NCBI GenBank assembly: GCA_012727715.1
Contig: JAAYGN010000027.1
Location: 1 to 60,491 of the forward strand
Source: Desulfovibrionales bacterium
Lineage (GTDB): Bacteria; Desulfobacterota; Desulfovibrionia; Desulfovibrionales; Desulfomicrobiaceae
Direction of reading: 5' to 3'
Length of the DNA stretch: 60,491 nt
The translations under genes and the position numbers were made by a program. Positions 1-7,316 of the stretch are shown in pieces (within the stretch, counting starts at the first letter, position 1; the number at the start of each line of letters is the position of its first letter). The notes beneath the pieces are model-generated. The model was given only the letters and a program-made list of their open reading frames with translations, was not told the DNA's origin and made no database searches.

Positions 1-1
1 C

Positions 2-496
2 ACCTATGAGGTGTTCCGGGATATGGGCATTGCCTTTGCCGTGGTCTTGGTGCTCATTGCCATTTTGGTGGTCGGCTGGTTTGGGTCCTACACCACGCCC
101 ATTGCCATTATGATTCCTATTCCCTTGTCACTTATCGGTATTATTCCAGCGCACGCCCTGGCCGGCTCTTTTTTTACAGCCACGTCCATGATTGGATTTA
201 TTGCTGGAGCCGGGATCGTGGTGCGTAATTCCATTATTTTGGTGGATTTTATTATTATGCGCCGGGCTGAAGGAGCGACCTTGGAAGATGCGGTGGTGGA
301 TGCGGGCATGATCCGTTTTCGGCCCATGGTCCTGACAGCCATGTCTGTTGTGGCTGGAGCCTTTGTTATTTTATTTGATCCTATTTTCCAGGGCCTGGCC
401 ATTTCCCTCATGGCTGGTGAAGTGGCGGCCACGCTTTTTTCACGCATGGTTGTGCCAGTTATGTATTATTTGGATCAAAAGAGAAAGGCGGTGTGA
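2..496 (+). CDS. RND efflux transporter permease subunit, C-terminal part (5' end outside window)
   Basis: The frame is already open at the first base, so only the last 164 or so residues are here. They form the final membrane half of an inner-membrane RND pump of the AcrB/CusA superfamily: about four hydrophobic helices, with the segment [19 protein letters not shown] followed by a basic loop (RRAEG) and [10 protein letters not shown], which is the conserved stretch ahead of the last helices in HAE-type permeases. RND permeases normally run about 1000 residues and export drugs, solvents or metals using the proton gradient. Substrate cannot be judged from this fragment. The gene ends with a TGA at 494-496, followed by repeats rather than another gene, so it is the last gene of its operon. 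Confidence 0.88.
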   Translation, partial: TYEVFRDMGIAFAVVLVLIAILVVGWFGSYTTPIAIMIPIPLSLIGIIPAHALAGSFFTATSMIGFIAGAGIVVRNSIILVDFIIMRRAEGATLEDAVVDAGMIRFRPMVLTAMSVVAGAFVILFDPIFQGLAISLMAGEVAATLFSRMVVPVMYYLDQKRKAV

Positions 497-500
497 TAGC

Positions 501-562
501 TGATGGTTAATGGCTGATAGTTGATGGTTACTGATTGATGGTTACTGATTGATGGTTTGGGA
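501..562. repeat. 14-bp tandem repeat, about 3 to 4 copies
   Basis: The unit TTGATGGTTACTGA occurs at 521-534 and 535-548 exactly, and again at 549-562 with the end changed to TTTGGGA. Degenerate copies (GATGGTTAATGG, GATAG) precede it from 501. It starts 5 bases after the RND stop codon. Confidence 0.85.
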
Positions 563-565
563 TTA

Positions 566-610
566 GTCATTCGCCCTGTCGGGTACAAGCCCGTCTGCAC
601 GGGGATGACT
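566..610. repeat. Dispersed-type repeat copy A1
   Basis: It contains GTCGGGTACAAGCCCGT, itself a small hairpin (CGGG/CCCG), flanked by GTCATTC and GGGGATGACT. A diverged second copy with the same 17-base core lies at 897-939. The ends GTCATTC/GGGAATC resemble the widespread GTCATTCCCG-type interspersed extragenic repeat. Confidence 0.7.
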
Positions 611-664
611 TGGGAGTCGTGCGGAATGGCTACTAGAAATGCAGGCTGTGGAGTGATCACCCAA

Positions 665-751
665 GTCATTGCGAGAAGCCAAAGGCGATGAAGCAATCCA
701 GGAAATCTCAATGGCAAGGCACTGGATCGCCACGCTACGCTCGCGATGACG
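665..751. repeat. Inverted-repeat element of the GTCATTGCGAG type (MITE/REP-like)
   Basis: The left end GTCATTGCGAG (665-675), with GAAGCAATCCA following, faces a right end reading GCTCGCGATGACG (739-751), with TGGATCGC before it, so the ends are near-complementary. Elements with these ends are common non-coding interspersed repeats in many bacteria. No transposase is present. Confidence 0.75.
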
Positions 752-838
752 TACTCACCTCCCAAGTTATTCCAGCCGAAGGCGTGGCTATAGTGCCCTT
801 TAGGGTAAATCCAGGAAAGGCACAGACATGAATACTTT

Positions 839-862
839 GATTCCCATTTTCATGGGAATGAC
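839..862. repeat. Short inverted repeat (hairpin) in repeat region
   Basis: ATTCCCAT (840-847) and ATGGGAAT (852-859) form an 8-bp perfect stem around TTTC. It ends in GGGAATGAC, the same kind of terminus as the neighbouring extragenic repeats, so it is probably a remnant of the same family rather than a terminator (no T tract). Confidence 0.6.
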
Positions 863-896
863 TCGTAGTGACACGGGATCATGATCTACTTCCCGA

Positions 897-939
897 GTCA
901 TTCATCCAGTCGGGTACAAGCCCGTGTAGGCGGGAATCC
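897..939. repeat. Dispersed-type repeat copy A2
   Basis: Second copy of the element at 566-610. It shares GTCATTC and the core GTCGGGTACAAGCCCGT, then continues GTAGGCGGGAATCC, which is the classic right end of GTCATTCCCG-type extragenic repeats. Confidence 0.7.
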
Positions 940-978
940 AACTTCTCAAGACCAGGGCATGTCCTTGGGTAGTTAGAG

Positions 979-1302
979 TTATGTATAAAATACAGCTAGC
1001 CAGATGGTGACCTGATCTGGATCTGTCCAGGAGACCTTGTGTTTGCAATGGGCGGGGATATGGATGTAATCACCTGCCAAGAGCTGACAGGTGTAGCCAT
1101 CAGCAAAAGTTATAACTCCTGCTCCCTGTAGCACCATGATCCATTCATTCTCCTCTTGATCATACCACCCATGCTCGGGTGAGGTCTGTCCTTTGGAAAT
1201 TATTCGTTCAATTTTGATATCAGGAGTATGCAGGATTTTCTCAAATACTTCCGCCTTAAGGTCGGTGGGGAGTGCATCATGTATGTTTTTGGATTTAATC
1301 AA
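979..1302 (-). CDS. Small cupin-domain protein
   Basis: A single-domain cupin of 107 residues. The middle holds the cupin core: EHGWYDQEENEWIMVLQGAG (motif 1 region, with His, two acidic residues and a Gly) and GDYIHIPAHCKHKV (motif 2, with HxxxH). These residues usually bind one divalent metal in a small beta barrel. Such stand-alone cupins are diverse (isomerases, sugar or amino-acid binding, stress proteins), so no substrate is assigned. The start is a TTG at 1300-1302 with no strong Shine-Dalgarno. No ATG lies early in the frame, which makes the exact start uncertain. It is the last gene on the minus strand after the envelope operon, 35 bases behind the O-antigen ligase. Confidence 0.75.
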   Translation of the reverse strand: MIKSKNIHDALPTDLKAEVFEKILHTPDIKIERIISKGQTSPEHGWYDQEENEWIMVLQGAGVITFADGYTCQLLAGDYIHIPAHCKHKVSWTDPDQVTIWLAVFYT

Positions 1303-1337
1303 TATCTTTTTTTAAGTTTTGAGTAAATTATGGAGGT

Positions 1338-2639
1338 TTAGTTCTTGTGTTGTTTTATTAATGTTAGGCAACTACCCATTACTACGCCCAGGATACTTAA
1401 AGCCAGACCCAACCACCAGGTACGGAAGAAGTCGTGGCCAGAAATTGCTGTAACCATATAGCCCAAAAATGAAGCCCAAAAACAGGCGGTCATGATCCAG
1501 GCTTTATTTTTTGCACTATTTTTTAAGCCATGTCTCATTTTGTCCAGGGACCACATAAGGTAGCTACCGTAAAAAACAAGTAAAATGATGAGTCCCACTA
1601 TTCCCATTTCACACAAGAATTGGAGATAGATATTGTGTGGGTGTTGGAGAAAAGAGGACTCTCGTACAAATTCAAGACCAAGGCTATGTACTCCCGGGTT
1701 ATAACTATTGAGGCCTACACCTAAGATGGGTGCGCTTTTAAAGACTGCCAGAGCATGGGGCCAGACCTCGCTAAAACGGGGATCTTGCATGAGGGTCTCC
1801 CAGGCAGTTCTTTTGAATCCCCAAAAAAGAGCCCAAATGGCTACGCCTGATGCCAGGATAAGTTGTTTCCAAGAAAAGCCCTGAAACAAGATGAAAAATA
1901 TTAACACAGCGCAAAATGCGCCTAAAATACCACTACGAGTTTGGGAACCAATGAGCAAAAATATGGGTGGAAAAAGTAACAGAACCAGCATTCCAAAACG
2001 AGTTAGTCGGGACCAATGTTGGGGCAGAACCCACCAAAAACCCATGGCCATGGGTACGACCAAGGACAGGTAATTGCCAATGCGTGGAGTTTTCATACTC
2101 CCGGTTAAACGGACACCACCATGCCAACGATTAACTTCATAACCATTAATAAAATCAACACCTGTAAACCATTGGTAGATTCCATCAAGTCCTTGATAAA
2201 AGCCGGCAATACAAAAAAGTACAATCAGGCGAACAATGTCCTTATGGTTTTTTACAATCTCCAGGCCAATAAACAAAAGGGCAAAACCTTGATGGATATT
2301 GGTTTTAAAACCATACCAACCATTGCTGATGTGAATGTTGTGAAATACTTTAAACAAAAGATAGGCAAGAAAAATAAAATAGATCCACTTCAGAGCACCA
2401 AGCCTCTTGAGGTTGGAATTGTTATAGTCCAGGGCATAGTACCCCAATAAGCCGGTCAGGGATACGAGGCTGCCGATATAGCGCGGAGCTTTGCCTAACG
2501 CAGAGAAAAGAATATATACATAAAATCCAACATGTAGGAGCAGGGTAAAGATGTATATCCATCGCTCACGCGTACTTTGAGCATTGAGCAGGGGATCAAG
2601 AAGTTTTCTGCATGCTAAAGAAATAGCGGACATGGCCAT
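1338..2639 (-). CDS. O-antigen ligase family membrane protein
   Basis: A 433-residue polytopic membrane protein with ten or more hydrophobic helices and a large periplasmic loop before the last helices containing GVGLNSYNPGVHSLG and FLQHPHNIYLQFLCEMG. The H-N and E-x-G pattern in that loop is typical of Wzy_C/WaaL-type ligases, which join undecaprenyl-linked O-antigen to lipid A-core at the periplasmic face. A polymerase of the same fold cannot be excluded. I place the start at the ATG 2637-2639, two bases after the stop of the upstream flippase gene, with GGAA upstream. A longer frame from 2693 would overlap that gene by 52 bases. It is the end of a minus-strand LPS operon, in keeping with a role in surface polysaccharide assembly. 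Confidence 0.82.
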   Translation of the reverse strand: MAMSAISLACRKLLDPLLNAQSTRERWIYIFTLLLHVGFYVYILFSALGKAPRYIGSLVSLTGLLGYYALDYNNSNLKRLGALKWIYFIFLAYLLFKVFHNIHISNGWYGFKTNIHQGFALLFIGLEIVKNHKDIVRLIVLFCIAGFYQGLDGIYQWFTGVDFINGYEVNRWHGGVRLTGSMKTPRIGNYLSLVVPMAMGFWWVLPQHWSRLTRFGMLVLLLFPPIFLLIGSQTRSGILGAFCAVLIFFILFQGFSWKQLILASGVAIWALFWGFKRTAWETLMQDPRFSEVWPHALAVFKSAPILGVGLNSYNPGVHSLGLEFVRESSFLQHPHNIYLQFLCEMGIVGLIILLVFYGSYLMWSLDKMRHGLKNSAKNKAWIMTACFWASFLGYMVTAISGHDFFRTWWLGLALSILGVVMGSCLTLIKQHKN

Positions 2640-2641
2640 GA

Positions 2642-4393
2642 TTATTTCCGTTCTTGAAATTGCAGCTGGTGGAGTTTGGCATAAAGAGGGCATGTGACCA
2701 GCAAGGTTTCATTGGTACCCTGACTAATGATTGCACCTTGCTGCATGACTACAATGCGATCAGCCGAAAGAATAGTCGATAAGCGGTGAGCAATAACCAG
2801 GCTGGTTCTATCCTGCATAAGATTATCTAATGCTTGCTGGACCATGCGTTCGGATTCGGTATCCAGGGCTGAGGTGGCTTCATCCAAGATGAGTAAAGAT
2901 GGATCCTTGAGAATAGCCCGGGCAATGGTCAGGCGTTGTTTTTGTCCTCCTGAGAGTTTGACCCCTTTTTCTCCAATAACCGTATCATATCCTTGGGAAA
3001 GCTCCATGATAAAGTCATGGGCATAAGCCGCTTTGGCCGCTTTAATGATTTCCGATTTTTCAATTTTAGGTTGTCCGTAGCCAATGTTGTCCTGCACGGA
3101 AAGATTAAAAAGAAAAGGATCCTGGGAGACAATGCCAATATTGGTGCGTAAGCTACTTAAGGTATAGTCCTGGATGGGGTGTCCGTTGATGGTGATCCGT
3201 CCTTGTTGGGCATCATGAAACCGGGGGATTAAATGGGCTAGCGATGTTTTCCCCGCACCGCTTAGTCCCACTACGGCCACGCGCTCTCCTGCATTGATGT
3301 GCAAGTTGATATTTTTTAGGGCAGGTTCACTGGTCCCAGGATAGAAAAAGGTAATGTTTTCAAAGCGTAGTCCAGTAAAGGGCGAAGTATATTGGAGGAC
3401 TCCACCTTGTTCTTCATGAAGCTCCTTGGAATCCAAAATCTCAAAGACTCGTTCTGCCCCGGCCATGGCCTGTTGAATAGTATTATTGGCCTGACTAATG
3501 GATTTAAAGGGATCATAAAGCATGACCAGGGCAGCTAAAAATGAAAAAAATTCTCCCGGTGTACGATTACCAGCAATGACCTCGCTACCGCCATACCAAA
3601 TGACCAAACCCGCTCCCAGGGCCCCAATAAGTTCCATAATCGGTGAAGATAGCTGATTATATACTGCACCCTTGACACTGATGTGTACCAAATTGCCACT
3701 GGCTTGGGCGAATTTTTCTTTTTCTTTTTCTTCAGCAGCAAAGGCCTTGACCACTCGTAGTCCGTTAAAGACTTCCTGCAAGTGGGAAGAAATATCTGCA
3801 ATTTTGGCTTGATAGTTGCGACCCACTTTACGTAATTTACGTCCAAAATACACCACGGGATAAATAGCCAAAGGAAAAACCAGACACGCCCAAAAGGCCA
3901 GCTTGGGATCGCGGTAAATAATTAAACCAATAAGACCAATCATGGTCAGGCTATGCTGCATGATGCGTAAAAGTTCCGGTAAGCTTGAGCTGATGAGATT
4001 TACGTCGTTGATGATCCTGGACATAAGCATACCCACCCGAGTTTCTCCAAAAAAATCTACAGGCAGACAAATAATTTTGGCAAAAAGTTCATAACGTAAC
4101 CGCTCCAGGACTTTCAGCCCACAATAAGACATGAGAAATTTCTGGATAAAAAGTCCAACTCCCTTGGCTAAAAAAATACCAATCAAGAGCACGGGAATAA
4201 ACATCAGGGCGTTTTTATCTTTATTGATAAATATTTCATCTAAAGCTGGCTGCACTAAATAGGCCGCACCTGCTGTACACACGGCGACAACACCAAGGGC
4301 AGCCATGGCCACAGCAATATAGAGGCGAAAAGGCCAAAAATATCCCAAGGTGCGTCGTAAGAGAGCTATGGTCAAAGAAGTTGAGATGTTCAT
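2642..4393 (-). CDS. msbA: MsbA-type lipid A/LPS flippase, ABC exporter (TM-ATPase fusion)
   Basis: A 583-residue half-transporter with an N-terminal six-helix exporter domain (about residues 15-320) and a C-terminal ATPase. The ATPase shows Walker A GLSGAGKTS, Q-loop SQDPFLF, signature LSGGQKQRL, Walker B LLILDEATSALD and the H-loop IAHRLST. MsbA-like homodimers flip lipid A-core from the inner to the outer leaflet of the inner membrane. The setting supports this over a drug exporter: it lies between a kinase-fold LPS gene (3 bases upstream) and an O-antigen ligase (2 bases downstream). The start is an ATG in agreement with the family's short cytoplasmic N-terminus. Length matches MsbA (about 580). 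The family assignment is firm; the lipid substrate is inferred from context. Confidence 0.88.
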   Translation of the reverse strand: MNISTSLTIALLRRTLGYFWPFRLYIAVAMAALGVVAVCTAGAAYLVQPALDEIFINKDKNALMFIPVLLIGIFLAKGVGLFIQKFLMSYCGLKVLERLRYELFAKIICLPVDFFGETRVGMLMSRIINDVNLISSSLPELLRIMQHSLTMIGLIGLIIYRDPKLAFWACLVFPLAIYPVVYFGRKLRKVGRNYQAKIADISSHLQEVFNGLRVVKAFAAEEKEKEKFAQASGNLVHISVKGAVYNQLSSPIMELIGALGAGLVIWYGGSEVIAGNRTPGEFFSFLAALVMLYDPFKSISQANNTIQQAMAGAERVFEILDSKELHEEQGGVLQYTSPFTGLRFENITFFYPGTSEPALKNINLHINAGERVAVVGLSGAGKTSLAHLIPRFHDAQQGRITINGHPIQDYTLSSLRTNIGIVSQDPFLFNLSVQDNIGYGQPKIEKSEIIKAAKAAYAHDFIMELSQGYDTVIGEKGVKLSGGQKQRLTIARAILKDPSLLILDEATSALDTESERMVQQALDNLMQDRTSLVIAHRLSTILSADRIVVMQQGAIISQGTNETLLVTCPLYAKLHQLQFQERK

Positions 4394-4396
4394 GCT

Positions 4397-5005
4397 TTAG
4401 TTGGAATGAGTGAGATGTAATTCCTGATAGAGTTTACGAAAGGAGCGATTAATTTTTTGGCGTACAAACCAAGGAAACCGTAACCAAAATTGGCCTCGAA
4501 ATCGTTCGCGCCCCATTTGGAAGTCAATAATTACTGGGTGGTCCGGAGATTTGACCAGGATATTGCGGCGTACAATGCCAAAATGATCAATGGCGTGGGC
4601 TACAAAGACTTGGGTGCGAATGGTTTCGAGGATATTCAAGAATGTGGATGACAGGGGCCGGGTATTATGTACCAAGTTCGGGGCTGGCTGTCCCAAATCA
4701 TCTATCACCATATCCATGACCAGGGCTTGCTGTCCGCATGTCGTGGGCATTACTCCATGGATATTTACAAAGTATGCGTGGAGTTCCTGGGGGCAGTGGC
4801 GCATAATTTTTTGATAATTATTCCATTCGTACTCTAAAAAATCATCAATACCATATTTGGTGCGTACCAGCTCGTTGGGGTCAGGATAATTTTCTCGAAA
4901 ACGGCGCAAGGGAGCCAGGACCTTGGCGCATTTAAGAGGTTCATTTTTAATGGTGTAAATATGGCACCACCCACCCTTGATCAGGGGTGTACCTAGTTCA
5001 ATCAT
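4397..5005 (-). CDS. YrbL-family kinase-fold protein in LPS operon
   Basis: This 202-residue protein resembles the PhoP-regulated YrbL family, a small offshoot of the protein-kinase/LPS-kinase fold. Visible landmarks are an N-terminal LIKGGWCHIYTIK (Gly-rich loop analogue), CAKVL, and a catalytic-loop-like HFGIVRRNILV followed by IIDFQMG, the DFG-like part. The usual catalytic Asp five residues before the conserved Asn is Gly here, as far as I can align it. The start is set at the ATG 5003-5005 (MIELG), preceded by AAAGGA at a good distance. An ATG at 5039-5041 overlaps the upstream stop as ATGA and would add 12 residues. Position between glycosyltransferase and flippase suggests phosphorylation or another modification of the LPS core, but activity is unproven. 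Confidence 0.72.
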   Translation of the reverse strand: MIELGTPLIKGGWCHIYTIKNEPLKCAKVLAPLRRFRENYPDPNELVRTKYGIDDFLEYEWNNYQKIMRHCPQELHAYFVNIHGVMPTTCGQQALVMDMVIDDLGQPAPNLVHNTRPLSSTFLNILETIRTQVFVAHAIDHFGIVRRNILVKSPDHPVIIDFQMGRERFRGQFWLRFPWFVRQKINRSFRKLYQELHLTHSN

Positions 5006-5037
5006 AACCTGGTCCTTTTTTTGATTTATGCATAGGG

Positions 5038-6123
5038 TCATTTTGACAGTTTTTTGGGCCCAGAGTTTGCCAACAGCGTGGAGGCAAAATGTTCAAAAGA
5101 ACAAACCATGGTTTCCAGGCTGTTGCCTTGGCCTTGCTGCCAAAATATCTGTCTAAGGTTTGTAATCTGATCCGAGGACATGGTGAATAGCTCTTGTAAT
5201 ATCTGGGCAAAATCTTTTGGACAAGCCTTGCGGGGCAGTAAGTATTGTGTTTTTTGGGGAGGCCAGACCTCTTTTATTCCTCCCACATTTCGGGCTACAC
5301 AGACCAGTCCTTCAGCCATGGCTTCCAACAGTGCATTGGGTAATCCTTCGGAAAGTGAAGGTAAAAGAAAAATATCACAGGTACGTAAAAGTTGACGTAC
5401 ATTTTGGGTAAAGCCATGCCAAAAAATGGAATCAGTGAGGTCTAGATTTTTGGCCTGAGCTTTGAGTTGTTCTTCAATACGACCTGTGCCAGCCACATGG
5501 TATTCAAAAGAGTAGCCTTGATTTTTTAGTATGGCCAAGGCCTGTAAGATATCTCCATGGCCCTTGTCGGCATTAAGCTGGCTGGTGGAGACCAGACGCA
5601 AGGGAGTCTGCACGGTTACTGGAAGTGCTACAGCTGGTTTCTTACCGGTATGGATGACCTGGATTTCATGGGCGTTGAGATGAGGGAGTTTTTGCAAGAG
5701 TCCATGTTTGATCTCCTGGCACGGAACCAGGATTTTAGGACGCACCCATTTATGCATCAGGGAAACTTTCCACGTATTTTCCATGTCCCCAGATAGCCCA
5801 ACTCGATGAACAACCGGAATATGTAAAATTCGGGCTGCAACTCCAGCTGTGCGCATATCTTTGCCTACATTGACCACCACCAGGTCAATATTTTTGGTAC
5901 GGAAAAGCTTTAAAAAATATACGATACGCGCAGGATTAAAATCTGCACCAAAAACAATGTCCAGAGTCTCCAAGTTTTGGTCCTGGCAGGCTATGACAAA
6001 AGATCCTGATCGGGCAACAATGAGGATATTATGCCCACGTAAATTAAGGCCTTGGGCCAAGTCCAGGGTCCAGCTTTTGACACCACCCCATTTACGTGTG
6101 GAGTTGACAAAGCAAATATTCAT
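5038..6123 (-). CDS. Glycosyltransferase family 4 (GT-B fold)
   Basis: A 361-residue GT-B glycosyltransferase. The N-terminal half opens with MNICFVNSTRKWGGVKSW, a strand-glycine loop for acceptor binding. The C-terminal half contains the donor-binding GT1/GT4 region: STSQLNADKGHGDIL, YHVAGTGRIEEQL, and the EX7E signature in PSLSEGLPNALLEAMAEGL. It should transfer a sugar from a nucleotide-activated donor to LPS or a related glycan at the cytoplasmic membrane face. The sugar is not predictable. The start at 6121-6123 forms an ATGA overlap with the stop of the deacetylase gene; a longer frame to 6201 would overlap it more. Its stop also overlaps a possible start of the next gene, so the genes look translationally coupled. 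Confidence 0.86.
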   Translation of the reverse strand: MNICFVNSTRKWGGVKSWTLDLAQGLNLRGHNILIVARSGSFVIACQDQNLETLDIVFGADFNPARIVYFLKLFRTKNIDLVVVNVGKDMRTAGVAARILHIPVVHRVGLSGDMENTWKVSLMHKWVRPKILVPCQEIKHGLLQKLPHLNAHEIQVIHTGKKPAVALPVTVQTPLRLVSTSQLNADKGHGDILQALAILKNQGYSFEYHVAGTGRIEEQLKAQAKNLDLTDSIFWHGFTQNVRQLLRTCDIFLLPSLSEGLPNALLEAMAEGLVCVARNVGGIKEVWPPQKTQYLLPRKACPKDFAQILQELFTMSSDQITNLRQIFWQQGQGNSLETMVCSFEHFASTLLANSGPKKLSK

Positions 6124-7115
6124 ATTTTGTGTGTGCGTCCCAGGCTCATAAGCCGAGCGCTTACTTTGGTACTCATAAGCAGGGTTCGTACTTGCAGCCA
6201 AGTATTACTTTTTTTGTCCTTGACCGCGAGGCGACCTACTTGAAAGGGATTTATGCCCGGTCCCACTAACGTTCGTTGTAATGTCAAAGAACCTGTGTAG
6301 CCTGCTTGCCTGGCAGCGTCCAGGGTCAGACGGTCATGCTCTCCCCAAGGGAGGCAAAGGTATGGACAGGGCTTATCCAATAACGATTCCAAGGTCTGCT
6401 TGCTGCGTGAAAAATCACGTAAGCAAAAAGCAAGGCGTTCTTCCCTGGCTGCAAGTTTGAGTGTTTGGCCCTGCCAGTCAAGACCAAATCCTGAGTGAGC
6501 ATAGGCACTGCCCACAGGATAGGTCGGGGTTTGTGGATGCTTTTGCCCAGTTAGGGCATGGTGGCTCCAATGTGTAGATGTAGCCAAGGTGCCGGTACTT
6601 GATGTTGAGATAAAACAGGCCTGGTGCGCGGCAGAATGGCTATATACTTCCATACCCAAATCGTGAACCAGACTTTGGATTTCTGTTTGGTGCATAAAAC
6701 CGTGCATATTATCCTTGATGGCCTGACGCATAATTTCAGAAAACTCGGGCACACATGGGGGATTTTTGGTTTCATCAGCTCGCAGGCGCATGGGACCAGG
6801 TTGGACAAAATCAGTAATAGCAAAAAAAACACCAACCATATTGCGACGCATAAGTTCGGGCACAGCATAAATCCAATTATCCACAGTACAGTCATCAAAG
6901 GTAATGACCACAGAAGGAGTCTCAAGCTGACTTTTGTTGGCAATGACTGTAAAAAGTTTGTCCAAGCTTATGGTCTGAAATCCAAGATGTTGCAACAAGT
7001 CCAAGTGCTGGCCAAAGCGTTGGGGCGTCATAAAGGAGTTGGGGCGCACCTGATGATAGCACAGGACTGGGATTGTTGCCCCAAAGATATGTTGGAAAAA
7101 ATTTAAAAGCTGCAT
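6120..7115 (-). CDS. Polysaccharide deacetylase (NodB homology) family protein
   Basis: A 331-residue carbohydrate esterase 4-type protein. It begins with a short hydrophobic stretch and PVLCYHQV, the usual opening of NodB-domain proteins, followed by the metal motif VVITFDDC (first Asp pair) at about residues 98-105 and a second motif SHSAAH (HxxxH) about 110 residues later. CLPWG near residue 260 matches the later CE4 motif. The normal FDDG is FDDC here. Such enzymes remove N-acetyl groups from polysaccharides or sugars on lipid carriers. It is the first gene of the minus-strand envelope operon and overlaps the next glycosyltransferase by 4 bases. No good Shine-Dalgarno precedes the ATG at 7113-7115. 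Confidence 0.82.
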   Translation of the reverse strand: MQLLNFFQHIFGATIPVLCYHQVRPNSFMTPQRFGQHLDLLQHLGFQTISLDKLFTVIANKSQLETPSVVITFDDCTVDNWIYAVPELMRRNMVGVFFAITDFVQPGPMRLRADETKNPPCVPEFSEIMRQAIKDNMHGFMHQTEIQSLVHDLGMEVYSHSAAHQACFISTSSTGTLATSTHWSHHALTGQKHPQTPTYPVGSAYAHSGFGLDWQGQTLKLAAREERLAFCLRDFSRSKQTLESLLDKPCPYLCLPWGEHDRLTLDAARQAGYTGSLTLQRTLVGPGINPFQVGRLAVKDKKSNTWLQVRTLLMSTKVSARLMSLGRTHKI

Positions 7116-7316
7116 AATTACTTATATTACAGAATCTTGTATCAAATTTTCGAGGTATATAAGCAAGATCCAATGTTTACGTTTTGTTTGAGCCAGACAA
7201 GAGGTATTTAAGATCTTGACAAGCTTGTGCGGCATAGCAAAGGCAAAGATGACGGGCAAGAGTTATACCTAGCCACTTGTTGCCAATGCGCCTAGGAAAA
7301 GATAATATATATTGTT

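Larger units (their letters stand above)
497..978. other. Intergenic region made of extragenic repeat fragments, no gene
   Basis: These 482 bases lie between the end of the RND gene (plus) and the end of the cupin gene (minus). I see no credible coding frame. The stretch is filled with short tandem, inverted and dispersed-type repeats, listed separately. A 96-codon minus-strand frame across 475-765 is only the translation of those repeats. Confidence 0.75.

Noticed and set aside
475-765. 96-codon minus-strand frame after the RND gene
   Set aside because: It is the translation of GTCATTGCGAG-type extragenic repeats; no ribosome site and no protein-like conservation signal.
2121-2450. 109-codon plus-strand frame opposite the O-antigen ligase
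   Set aside because: Lys/Asn-rich antisense of membrane helices; no ribosome site.
6624-7106. 160-codon plus-strand frame opposite the deacetylase gene
   Set aside because: Antisense shadow; the minus-strand frame carries the NodB motifs.
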